64,000 nt of DNA. Origin: Lepidurus packardi (Eukaryota; Arthropoda; Branchiopoda; Notostraca; Triopsidae). Within the stretch, counting starts at the first letter, position 1. Each line of letters opens with the position of its first letter. The position numbers and the translations under genes are program-made. The stretch lies in assembly GCA_023053545.1 (NCBI GenBank), contig JAKZAN010000054.1:310001-374000 (forward strand), written 5' to 3'. This document shows, one piece after another, positions 35,483-43,325 of this stretch. Below the pieces are notes generated by a model. The model had not been told where the DNA came from and did no database searches. It worked only from the letters and a program-made list of their open reading frames with translations.

Positions 35483-37483
35483 TTAAAATGCGTTAAAATT
35501 TTCTTTCAAATAATGTTTCAAGTTGTATTTTTTGGTGGTATCTAATGCTCTTTCCAAGCAAATGAACTTTTTATCAGTATTGTTTTTGAAATAGTCAATG
35601 GTTTCAGGATTGATAACCACGTCAAGACAAATCAAAGTTTCTTTTTCGCCATCACTTGCAAGGTGTACCTCATTGCTTGCAAACTGGGTTTGCAAAACTA
35701 GTTTGTAATTAAGATTAAAGCCGTTTTTCAGTAATATTTCGGTAATGAGCTCTGGTTTGTTGAACGCATTAACCAATTGCAACTCCTTGTTTGCAATGTA
35801 GGTTTTGAGTAATTCAATGTTTTCTTCTTCAGTTTTTTCAGGGTCAGGTGCAAAATCTACTCTTGGAAAATTTGACTTGTGCAATTTAAACACTTTAAAT
35901 CCTAGCCCTTGCAAGGCATCTTCTTTTTTATCGCCTGTAAATAAATCAGGTTGTTTACTCTTTTTTTCTTTAATCAAATTTTCAACAACTCTTTTGTTGC
36001 GCTCAATAGTAATATCACTTATTTTTTTATATCCGGCTTTGAAAGCTATACTTTTTTCGTCAATTGCTTCGGGAATCTGAACCAAAATAAAATTAAGGTT
36101 ATTATCATTTGAATTATTTAGTTCCAAGACTGCATGACCAGTTGTTCCAGAGCCACCAAAAAAATCCAAGACTATATCGCCTTTAGTTGTGCAAAATTCG
36201 ATAAGTTCAGACAAGACTTTTTCATCTTTTGGATGTTCAAAAACATCTTCACCCATTATTTTTCTTAACCTTTTAGTTGATGCTCTACCGTCTTGATAGA
36301 AAACACTAAAAGGGACTTGATATTCACGGTCTTTAAGGTATGATTTTAAGCATGGTACTGAATTTTCATCTTCGCCAAAGTGTACTTTGTTCATTAAAAT
36401 CATCTCGTTCATTTTTTCAGGACTAGAATATAGCCAACCTCTTGAAGGAACAATAACAGGTTTTTTCGTTTTTGGATGTAGTACTTCATAAGTCGGGCCT
36501 CCACCGCCTGGCCAAGAAATATTATCAGGAAAATAGATTCCATTTTCATCAACAGATGAATAATGTTTGTGAGCTTTTGAAGGATTAGAATTTGGAAGCC
36601 CTTTAAACCATTCTTTAAGTTCAATTTCTATTTGTTTTACATCTGATTTGTATTTTTTTAATAGACTTTCATACTTAGAATAGATTTCTTCTAAACCTTT
36701 CTTTTTAATTCTCCATTGCCCAATTTTCGATTTTTGAACTTCTAAATTTTTAGAATAAGCAATTATGTATTCGTGTGAAGTTGATATAAATTTGCTATCA
36801 TTTTTTCTCCCTCCAGTCCAAATCATTTGACCAACAAAATTTTCTACGCCAAATACATCATCACAAAGTTTTCTCAAATTATGCACCTCATTATCATCTA
36901 TAGATATGAAAACTACACCATCATCTTTCAGTAATTGCCTAGCGATTATTAAACGAGAGTACATCATGTTTAACCAGTTTGAATGATAACGCCCATCATT
37001 TTCGGTATTTGTATCAATTTTTATCCCGTTTTCAATGTATTCTGAATTTTCCCAGTAGGCACGTTTCTCTTGGGTAAAATTATCACTGTACACAAAATCT
37101 TTACCTGTGTTGTATGGAGGGTCAATATAAATGCACTTTATTTTTTCACGGTAACTGCCACTTAACAGTTTTAAAACTTCAAGATTTTCCCCTTCAATAA
37201 TGAGGTTTTCACTATTGCTTGGATTAACGCTTCGGTCTTCGTCAAAAACTAACGTTGCATTACTAGGCGTGAACGCATTGCGTTTGGCTTGGCTTTTACC
37301 AAACCAACGAAATTCATAGCGTTCGGTTTCATTAACTAGTTCAGGATTAACCGCTTTTTTAATTTCATCAATATTCAAATTACCCTCACTGGTAAACCAA
37401 TCAGGGTATAGTTGTTTTAAGGTTTGCAAACGTTCGCTATTCCAATCGTTGCTGTTTGGCATGAAGTCGTTTATGCTTTCCAT
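35483..37483 (-). CDS. mod: Type III restriction-modification DNA methyltransferase (Mod)
   Basis: A 666-aa N6-adenine methyltransferase that recognises and protects the target site. The catalytic motif IV is CIYIDPPYNTGKDF, preceding motif I VLDFFGGSGTTGHAVLEL, i.e. the beta-class order typical of Mod. Between them is a target-recognition region (residues about 200-400) with VPSRGWLYSSPEKM. The N-terminal NDWNSERLQTLKQLYPDWF and RYEFRWFGKSQAK are standard for the family. It begins right at the dinD stop (adjacent bases), so it is translationally coupled to dinD. Confidence 0.95.
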   Translation of the reverse strand: MESINDFMPNSNDWNSERLQTLKQLYPDWFTSEGNLNIDEIKKAVNPELVNETERYEFRWFGKSQAKRNAFTPSNATLVFDEDRSVNPSNSENLIIEGENLEVLKLLSGSYREKIKCIYIDPPYNTGKDFVYSDNFTQEKRAYWENSEYIENGIKIDTNTENDGRYHSNWLNMMYSRLIIARQLLKDDGVVFISIDDNEVHNLRKLCDDVFGVENFVGQMIWTGGRKNDSKFISTSHEYIIAYSKNLEVQKSKIGQWRIKKKGLEEIYSKYESLLKKYKSDVKQIEIELKEWFKGLPNSNPSKAHKHYSSVDENGIYFPDNISWPGGGGPTYEVLHPKTKKPVIVPSRGWLYSSPEKMNEMILMNKVHFGEDENSVPCLKSYLKDREYQVPFSVFYQDGRASTKRLRKIMGEDVFEHPKDEKVLSELIEFCTTKGDIVLDFFGGSGTTGHAVLELNNSNDNNLNFILVQIPEAIDEKSIAFKAGYKKISDITIERNKRVVENLIKEKKSKQPDLFTGDKKEDALQGLGFKVFKLHKSNFPRVDFAPDPEKTEEENIELLKTYIANKELQLVNAFNKPELITEILLKNGFNLNYKLVLQTQFASNEVHLASDGEKETLICLDVVINPETIDYFKNNTDKKFICLERALDTTKKYNLKHYLKENFNAF

Positions 37484-38323
37484 TTATTTTTTTGGTTTCT
37501 TTGAATCTTTCAATATCTTTTTGTCATCGCCATCTAACTTGCGTTGAATCTTTTTAACATCTTCGGCAGGTGGCAAATTCTCTGGAACAATTCCTCTTTG
37601 TGTCAGCATTTTTCTAACCGCCTTGTTATTTTCGACGTGTTCGTTTTCTATTTTCGTTATCCCTTTCAAGTCCTTGCTTTGCACATTTAATCCAGTCATT
37701 TCAGCCGCTAGGTCTTTCGCTTTTATGCTAATAGTAGGAAGAAAGTCTGCAACAGGTCTATTGTCAGGAACTCCCATTTTCTTTTTCAATTGAATGGTTG
37801 ACAATTTGAATAATGCTTGGTCTCCTTTGGAACGAATTAATCCAAAACCTTTGCTGTCAACTCCACGTTCAAATAAAATTCCTGAAAGTTGTTTTTCGGT
37901 TTGAGTTAGTTTTTCTCTCGCTTTAACTCTTTCAAATTCAAGTAAACGTTGCTCGATAATTTCTGCTCTACGAGTTTGAACCGCAAAATAGTTTTGAGCA
38001 AAAGCAATTTCTTCTTTTCTACTATCTCCATTTTGAGCAATTAAATAACAAGCATAACGAGTTAAAGCAATATCGTCAATGGCTCTTTCGGTTTCAGAAC
38101 CAATAGAAACCATTTTCTTGATGTCGGGAAAATGGTTGTTTATATCTTCGCCTGCATTATTGCAAGCATCTTTTGCTTTTTGGATAACGTTTTCAAAGTT
38201 TTCCCATTTACTATATCCTAAAAGCTTTTGCAATTCTCTTGCACTCCAACATTCGATACCCTCCAATTCAGATGCAACTGCTTCAAATTGTTGGAACAAC
38301 GCCATAATTTCTTCACTTTTCAT
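37484..38323 (-). CDS. dinD: DinD-like DNA-damage-inducible protein
   Basis: A 279-aa protein strongly resembling DinD: WSARELQKLLGYSKWENF, the helical HFPDIKKMVSIGSETERAIDD, LTRYACYLIAQNGDSRKEEI and FAQNYFAVQTRRAEIIEQR. In E. coli DinD is SOS-induced and inhibits RecA activity. Here it lies between res and mod of a type III R-M system. A 26-bp sequence (25/26 identical) occurs both in its coding region (38111-38136) and upstream of its start (38358-38383). Its exact role with the R-M system is unknown. Confidence 0.88.
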   Translation of the reverse strand: MKSEEIMALFQQFEAVASELEGIECWSARELQKLLGYSKWENFENVIQKAKDACNNAGEDINNHFPDIKKMVSIGSETERAIDDIALTRYACYLIAQNGDSRKEEIAFAQNYFAVQTRRAEIIEQRLLEFERVKAREKLTQTEKQLSGILFERGVDSKGFGLIRSKGDQALFKLSTIQLKKKMGVPDNRPVADFLPTISIKAKDLAAEMTGLNVQSKDLKGITKIENEHVENNKAVRKMLTQRGIVPENLPPAEDVKKIQRKLDGDDKKILKDSKKPKK

Positions 38324-38357
38324 AATTACAAAAGTTTTAGTTAAAATATATTTTTAT

Positions 38358-38383
38358 CATTTTCCTGATGTCGGGAAAATGGT
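38358..38383. repeat. 26-bp hairpin-forming sequence duplicated within dinD
   Basis: CATTTTCC-TGATGTC-GGGAAAATG-type inverted repeat upstream of dinD. The same 26 bases with one change recur at 38111-38136 inside dinD, where they encode HFPDIKKM. No U-tract follows on the minus strand, so it is not an obvious terminator. Confidence 0.7.
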
Positions 38384-38387
38384 GTTT

Positions 38388-41090
38388 TTATATAATAGAA
38401 TTTATTGTTTTATCTGCTTCTGTTTTGAAGTAACTATACTCTTTTACTGGAGCTTTGTATTGTACCTCTAATCCCAATTTTTCAAAATGCTTAATAGCAC
38501 ATCTTATTTTGTAAATCTCGCTTTCTTTTAAAGCTTTTTTGTCATTGATGTCATTCGTTCCTTTGGTTTCAATCACAAAATAAAACTCATTTTCATTACC
38601 GTCTTTAAGATTTTTGCGTTTCATCACTAAACCAAAATCGGGTTCATAATCTCCAATCGGTGTTTTTATTTTATACCAACTTGGAAGTTTCAGAAAACAA
38701 ACTACTTCCACATCTTTATCAGCATCCAATGAAAACTTTTTTTCTACATCACTATCAATTAGCATTTTGTCGAATACTCCTTTGTTAGGGGTTGCAACAT
38801 ACCCTTTGTCTGATATGTTTTTTACAAAGTCATTAAATTCAAATGGGAAACTATCTCCTGTTAATTCATAGTTTAATCCTCTAATCATTTCATCTAATTC
38901 AGCATTGCGAATGATTGCGGAAGCTTCGTGAATAAATCTAGGTGGATTTTTAACCACTTCTTTAAGATTGGTCAATTGTTCAAATATTTTGAACATTGAA
39001 GCATAACTCAATCCTGTATTTTCACTTAACTCTTCAATTAAATCTAGTGGAGTGAAATTTGTTTTTTGTTTTACATTTTCTGAACCTTGAAATGTGTCTT
39101 GTTTGCCCTCTTCATTGATAGAATCAATTAAAAAGCTAGATGCTTCAATGACAAAATCAGGGATTGTAATTTTATTTATCTCTTCAACAGCGGTATTAAT
39201 CAAACGCTCTTCATCAAAATTGACTGTGTATTCTGTTTTTTTAGCTAAAGCAGTCCAATATTTTTTGAAAGCTTTGTCAATAGTCTCATTTGTATTTCGA
39301 TTGAATTTTACTTCATCGGTTTGAGTTCCTTTATGGTTGTGTGTCATTCCTGCACCTGCATTCGTAGTGCCATAAACCGATTTAATTTCTTCTTGATATT
39401 GTGTTACAAATGTCTCATAGGTTTCATTTGGAATAACCGTAAGTTGGTTTATACGCTCACTATCTTCAACATCAATCGCATCATATACCCGTTGCCCTTT
39501 TTGATTGACACAAATACGCAATCCCCTACCAATTTCCTGACGTTTTTTAGTTTCTGAATAGGAATTATTCAGCGTTGCAATATTAAATACATTTGGATTA
39601 TCCCAACCAACTCCCAAAGCCGAGTGAGAAAACACAAATTGAACAGGATTTGATAAAGTAAGAAGTTCTTCTTTACCTCTTAATATCAATTCATAAATTT
39701 TGGCTTGTTCTTTTACTCCGCCCTCATTGTCTGCAAATTCGCCACTTGATTTTTGTGCAAAATAATAACCTTGAACGTTTTGTATATGTTCATCAGTTGG
39801 CGTGTTTCCATTGTGATATTCGGGATAAACCGCTTTATATTTTTCAATAAAAAGATTTTTGATTATTGGTGTCTCTCCAATGTAGTTTGCAACCCTATCA
39901 ATGAATATTAAGGATAGGCATTTAATTTCTTTTGGAGCTAATTTTTGTGATTTTGCAAAATGTCTATGAATTAACCACTCTATTTGCAAAGCCCAAATGT
40001 TCTCTAAAGTACCTGAAATTTGTTTTTCTAAAATTTCTGCACCATTAGAAAAGGTAACAGTCCATTTTCCAGTTTTTAAACTTTTGTTGATGTTGGAAAT
40101 GGTATAATTCAAATAGCTGGGATTATTCGTTTTTTCTCCCAAATTATCTCCGTTGGAAAGCCAGCCACTTACTTTAAATTCAATTTTGTTTGATGTTTTG
40201 CTTAAATGCCAAGCTTTCAGTTTTACTTTAGGGTCTCCCTTTCCAAATTGTATGTCTGCCAATTCTATTTTTAATGTTGCTTCATCATTTTTTTCGGTTA
40301 CTGTCAAAACTTCAATTTTCTTAACTAAACCCTCTTTGTAACTATCATAAGGGGTTAGTCTATAAATCAAATTCTTAACAACTTTGTGAGTAGCCGAATA
40401 ACGAATTTTATACAATGGATTAAGTTTTGCAATTTGAGTTATGGAATTATCTGTATCCATTCCCTCTTGAGGTTCATCCATTATAATTATAGGATTGGTT
40501 TTTCCAATGGCTTCAATAAAAGGAATGTTATTGAATAAATCCTCTCTTTGTGCTTGGTTCAAAATTTTATCCTCTGAATTGAATGAAGCCAAAGTCATTA
40601 TCATTACTTGAGGATATTGTTCCTCGATGAACTGACTAACTTTTTGAAGTTTTTTGCTGTCATATTCAAAAGCATCAGGTTTAAAACCGTAAATGCTTTC
40701 CAGTTGTTTTTCAAATGCTTTGAACGTTCCAATAATATTTTGACGTATTGCAACGGAAGGAACTAAAATTATAAACTTTGTAAAACCGTATTCCTTGAAA
40801 AGTTCAAAAATAGTTTTGATGTAAACAAGAGTTTTACCAGTTCCTGTTTCCATTTCAACACAAATATCCCTGTCGTTTGAAAGCTTTGCAATTTCCTCCG
40901 AAATACCGTTTTCTAGTATGACACCTTTAATGTTATTTTCTATATCAAGAGAGGTAAGTTTTGTAGTATTTGAACGAATGCCCTCAATACAAGAATTATC
41001 AAAATTATTTTTATCAGTACCATCAAAAATTTTGACTACTGATTGTATTGCGATGTCTTGATAATTAAGGTTTTCTAACTTAAATTCCAT
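38388..41090 (-). CDS. res: Type III restriction enzyme Res subunit (helicase-endonuclease)
   Basis: 900 aa from the ATG at 41090 (a GTG at 41099 would add three residues). An SF2 helicase translocates after recognising unmodified sites in the Mod-Res complex. Walker A lies in METGTGKTLVYIKTIF, motif II in IIMDEPQEGMD, and motif VI-like region in KKRQEIGRGLRICVNQKGQRV. The C-terminal PD-(D/E)xK nuclease shows EPDFGLV and FVIETKGTNDI. It is the first gene after int (67-base gap) and precedes dinD. Appears intact. Confidence 0.94.
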   Translation of the reverse strand: MEFKLENLNYQDIAIQSVVKIFDGTDKNNFDNSCIEGIRSNTTKLTSLDIENNIKGVILENGISEEIAKLSNDRDICVEMETGTGKTLVYIKTIFELFKEYGFTKFIILVPSVAIRQNIIGTFKAFEKQLESIYGFKPDAFEYDSKKLQKVSQFIEEQYPQVMIMTLASFNSEDKILNQAQREDLFNNIPFIEAIGKTNPIIIMDEPQEGMDTDNSITQIAKLNPLYKIRYSATHKVVKNLIYRLTPYDSYKEGLVKKIEVLTVTEKNDEATLKIELADIQFGKGDPKVKLKAWHLSKTSNKIEFKVSGWLSNGDNLGEKTNNPSYLNYTISNINKSLKTGKWTVTFSNGAEILEKQISGTLENIWALQIEWLIHRHFAKSQKLAPKEIKCLSLIFIDRVANYIGETPIIKNLFIEKYKAVYPEYHNGNTPTDEHIQNVQGYYFAQKSSGEFADNEGGVKEQAKIYELILRGKEELLTLSNPVQFVFSHSALGVGWDNPNVFNIATLNNSYSETKKRQEIGRGLRICVNQKGQRVYDAIDVEDSERINQLTVIPNETYETFVTQYQEEIKSVYGTTNAGAGMTHNHKGTQTDEVKFNRNTNETIDKAFKKYWTALAKKTEYTVNFDEERLINTAVEEINKITIPDFVIEASSFLIDSINEEGKQDTFQGSENVKQKTNFTPLDLIEELSENTGLSYASMFKIFEQLTNLKEVVKNPPRFIHEASAIIRNAELDEMIRGLNYELTGDSFPFEFNDFVKNISDKGYVATPNKGVFDKMLIDSDVEKKFSLDADKDVEVVCFLKLPSWYKIKTPIGDYEPDFGLVMKRKNLKDGNENEFYFVIETKGTNDINDKKALKESEIYKIRCAIKHFEKLGLEVQYKAPVKEYSYFKTEADKTINSII

Positions 41091-41166
41091 TAAAGGCACT
41101 TATTTAATATTGAACTGTAAATATAATAGAAAAAAGCTATGATTTTGTAAGAAATTATCAAATTGC

Positions 41167-42609
41167 TTATCGAAGCAAGTTTGAATAATCCTCTGGTAAT
41201 TCTGCATCAATATCTCGTAGATATTTTTCAAGAGCGGTCATTGTAGAATGCCCTGTAACTAGCATTAATTTACTTTTAGTTTCAAATTGAGAGCTTGTTT
41301 TTCGCATTTCTCGATACAGTTTAGTTATGAAAGTATGCCTAAAACTGTACATTCCATAATCTTTGTTAAGGTTGAAGTGTGTTTTTACAACTTCTTTGAA
41401 ACGTTTTGAAAAATAGTCTCTTTTATTGTTAGGTTCTGTAACCCAATCTTGACCAAAACCAGTAGGAGTGAAGAGAAAACTTTCGGGGTTGAAATTCGAT
41501 AAATCGGGTAAATCATTCAGTAAAATTTCAGGTATAATTTTGATTTTTACTGCTTTGTTTTTGGTTCTCAAATAAAGTCTTTTACCTATCAAATCAATGT
41601 CCTTAATTCTCAATTCACAAACTTCAATAGGTCTTAAAAAGTTATATGACACAAATTTTATGAATAGTAAAAGCAACTTATCATTTTCTTCAAGAAAAGA
41701 ATAAATGTCTTTCTGCATTTCAGAGGTGTAAGTCTTATTTCTTTCAGGATTTGACTTTAATACATTTATTTTTTTGACCACATTATCTGCAATTATTTCA
41801 TTGTCTTCTAAAACTTGAAATAACGAACTTAAATCTGCTCTTGTATTGTTTCTGTTTCTTGCACTTGAATTTACTAATACGTCATTCAAATAGTCATTAA
41901 TAACCTTTTTGGTTATGAAAGTTATCGGTTTATTTTCATCCAAAGACTTTCTGAATTTTCTAACTCTTAATTCAAAGTTTTTATATGAAGTATCTCTGAT
42001 TGTGTTCTTCTTTATGTTTAAAGCAAATTCAAAAGCTTCTTTAATTGATAGAATTTCGGGCATTGCAATATTTTCAATAGGTATTGCAATGGTTTTACTT
42101 GGTATTACTATGTTTTCAGCAGGTATTGCAATGGTTTTGCTGGGAATTGCAATGTTTTCTTTGGGAATTGCAATGCTAGTATTGTTTACTTTTGAAGCTT
42201 CGGACTGCTTTTTATTAAGTAGCTCTTCAATATTATTGTTTGTGTTAGGATTGAAACCTTTTTCAAGTAAAAATTCTAGTGCAACACTCATTGCATTCAA
42301 GTATTCAACTCTTTCTTTTTTAGTTTTTAGCTTATTTACATTGCCTTTGATGTTTGGCATTCTTTTTAGTTTGCCAGTTTTTGCATCTCTGAAACTATAA
42401 TATATGTACCAACTTTTTGACAAAGCTTTTGCTTTTTCGGATTCGCTAAGTTGATTCCAAAGCAGGATATTTACTCCGCCAGTAAATATTTTGGGAGCGG
42501 TAAAATCTTTCTGTTTCAACAGGTTTTTGAATTGATTAATTTGGGAATTGTGTTCTAAATCGTGTACTAAATCGTGTACTTTTTGTAAAAGTATAAATAT
42601 TTCAGACAT
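41167..42609 (-). CDS. int: Tyrosine-type integrase of the element
   Basis: A 480-aa site-specific recombinase. The N-terminal ~120 residues include GKLKRMPNIKGNVNKLKTK. A repetitive linker is then built from repeats such as ENIAIPSKTIAIP near residues 145-185, a SAM-like core-binding domain follows, and the catalytic domain has the Arg in FLRPIEVCEL, H/R in YSFRHTFITKLY, and TGHSTMTALEKYLR with the nucleophilic Tyr. It lies beside attR and the intact tRNA, as usual for tRNA-targeting integrases. The linker is encoded by a 21-bp tandem DNA array. Confidence 0.92.
   Translation of the reverse strand: MSEIFILLQKVHDLVHDLEHNSQINQFKNLLKQKDFTAPKIFTGGVNILLWNQLSESEKAKALSKSWYIYYSFRDAKTGKLKRMPNIKGNVNKLKTKKERVEYLNAMSVALEFLLEKGFNPNTNNNIEELLNKKQSEASKVNNTSIAIPKENIAIPSKTIAIPAENIVIPSKTIAIPIENIAMPEILSIKEAFEFALNIKKNTIRDTSYKNFELRVRKFRKSLDENKPITFITKKVINDYLNDVLVNSSARNRNNTRADLSSLFQVLEDNEIIADNVVKKINVLKSNPERNKTYTSEMQKDIYSFLEENDKLLLLFIKFVSYNFLRPIEVCELRIKDIDLIGKRLYLRTKNKAVKIKIIPEILLNDLPDLSNFNPESFLFTPTGFGQDWVTEPNNKRDYFSKRFKEVVKTHFNLNKDYGMYSFRHTFITKLYREMRKTSSQFETKSKLMLVTGHSTMTALEKYLRDIDAELPEDYSNLLR
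42062..42174. repeat. 21-bp-phased ATTGCAAT array within the integrase gene
   Basis: ATTGCAAT starts at 42062, 42083, 42125, 42146 and 42167, with a degenerate member (ATTACTAT) at 42104: six units at an exact 21-bp period, about two helical turns. The array encodes the IAIP-type repeat linker of the integrase. Confidence 0.85.
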
Positions 42610-42610
42610 A

Positions 42611-42640
42611 AAAAAAACGGTTTAGAGTACCTAAACCGTT
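42611..42640 (-). terminator. tRNA-Met terminator supplied by the element
   Basis: AACGGTTTAG / CTAAACCGTT stem with loop AGTAC and, on the minus strand, a following T-run. It lies between the tRNA and int and matches the displaced terminator at 30442-30474. Confidence 0.8.
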
Positions 42641-42662
42641 GATTTTCTTGACTTCATTTTTG

Positions 42663-42736
42663 TAGCGAGAGGGAGATTTGAACTCCCGACCTCAGGGTTA
42701 TGAATCCTGCGCTCTAACCGACTGAGCTACCTCGCC
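42663..42736 (-). tRNA. tRNA-Met (anticodon CAT)
   Basis: 74 nt on the minus strand from 42736. It folds as acceptor GGCGAGG with TCTCGCT (two G-U pairs), D-arm with AGCTCAGTCGGTTAGAGC, an anticodon arm with CAT at 42702-42700, and T-arm GGGAG-TTCAAAT-CTCCC. The 3' half downstream of the 18-bp core comes from the integrated element. Elongator Met or Ile2 cannot be separated by eye, although the sequence resembles Met. Confidence 0.92.
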
Positions 42737-42771
42737 TAATTCGCGCCGAGAGCACGCCCTCATTGCGGGTG

Positions 42772-42802
42772 CAAATATAGCATATATATACAATCACACA
42801 AA
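42772..42802 (-). promoter_or_regulatory. tRNA-Met promoter
   Basis: On the minus strand TTTG (42802-42799), 19 bases, TATATTTG (42779-42772), identical in layout to the trp promoter and about 35 bases ahead of the tRNA 5' end. Confidence 0.75.
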
Positions 42803-42887
42803 TTAAATTTAGAGAAAAATTTTTATTCTTAAAAAAGCAATGCCAATTGAATATATTTATATATATTTCGCTAAAATTTGATCCCCT

Positions 42888-43280
42888 ATGGACGTTAAAG
42901 TACGATATGAAATAGAATTTCCTGTAAATTCATCCCCGCAATTGCTGTACCAATACATTTCGACACCGTCAGGTCTCTCTGAATGGTTTGCGGATAATGT
43001 TAATTCTAGAGGTGAGTTTTTTACCTTTATATGGAACGATTCTGAAGAAAAGGCTAGGCTGTCTTCTAAGAAGTCAGGCGAGAAAATTAAATTCCGATGG
43101 GTTGATGATAACGATAAAGACACCGACTTTTATTTCGAACTTAGAATCTTAGAGGACGAGATCACCAAAGATGTTTCTTTAATGGTGATAGATTATGCGG
43201 ACGAAGATGAGGTTGAGGAGGCAAAACGCTTGTGGGAAAACCAAGTGTCAGACCTTAAACATGTAATTGGGTCGATATAG
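42888..43280 (+). CDS. START-like/SRPBCC domain protein
   Basis: A 130-aa single-domain protein with an AHSA1/START-like fold: YEIEFPVNSSPQLLYQYIST, PSGLSEWFADNVN (the classic helix-grip segment), FTFIWNDSEEKARL and KIKFRWVDD. The family is conserved in Flavobacteria next to the class IV aminotransferase, as here. The cavity may bind a small hydrophobic ligand; function unknown. Confidence 0.82.
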   Translation: MDVKVRYEIEFPVNSSPQLLYQYISTPSGLSEWFADNVNSRGEFFTFIWNDSEEKARLSSKKSGEKIKFRWVDDNDKDTDFYFELRILEDEITKDVSLMVIDYADEDEVEEAKRLWENQVSDLKHVIGSI

Positions 43281-43294
43281 TCGCCATAAAAATG

Positions 43295-43325
43295 TATCTT
43301 TGCCCCTCATTTTAGGGGCTTTTTT
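43295..43325 (+). promoter_or_regulatory. -7 box followed by a hairpin directly before a start codon
   Basis: TATCTTTG (43295-43302) is followed by GCCCCT / AGGGGC hairpin (43302-43319) and T6, and the ATG of the next gene is at 43326. The hairpin looks like a terminator for the START-like gene but also overlaps the probable start of the next transcript. Confidence 0.55.

Larger units (their letters stand above)
30522..42705. mobile_element. Integrative element in tRNA-Met(CAT) carrying type III R-M and accessory genes
   Basis: About 12.2 kb between two copies of the 18-bp core GACCTCAGGGTTATGAAT (30522-30539 and 42688-42705), which lies in the tRNA anticodon/variable region. The tyrosine integrase gene lies next to the intact tRNA. 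All genes run on the minus strand: int, res, dinD, mod, a 212-aa gene, PLD-nuclease gene, 283-aa gene, repA, a 64-aa gene, DUF6371 gene. Homology beyond the core extends into the T-arm and terminator on both sides but with substitutions, showing that the element brought its own tRNA 3' half. No conjugation or capsid genes are present, so it may be mobilised by a helper; that is inference. Confidence 0.88.

Noticed and set aside
38358..38383. Terminator between res and dinD
   Set aside because: The hairpin is not followed by a T-run on the minus strand, and the same sequence occurs inside dinD coding sequence.
42062..42174. CRISPR-like array
   Set aside because: The units are tandem 21-bp repeats without unique spacers, lie inside an intact integrase gene and no cas genes are near.
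30522..42705. Complete prophage or conjugative element
   Set aside because: No capsid, portal, terminase, tail, relaxase or type IV secretion gene is seen among the ten genes.
42857..43123. Minus-strand coding frame opposite the START-like gene
   Set aside because: The plus-strand frame has a clear domain; the opposite frame has no protein-like motif.
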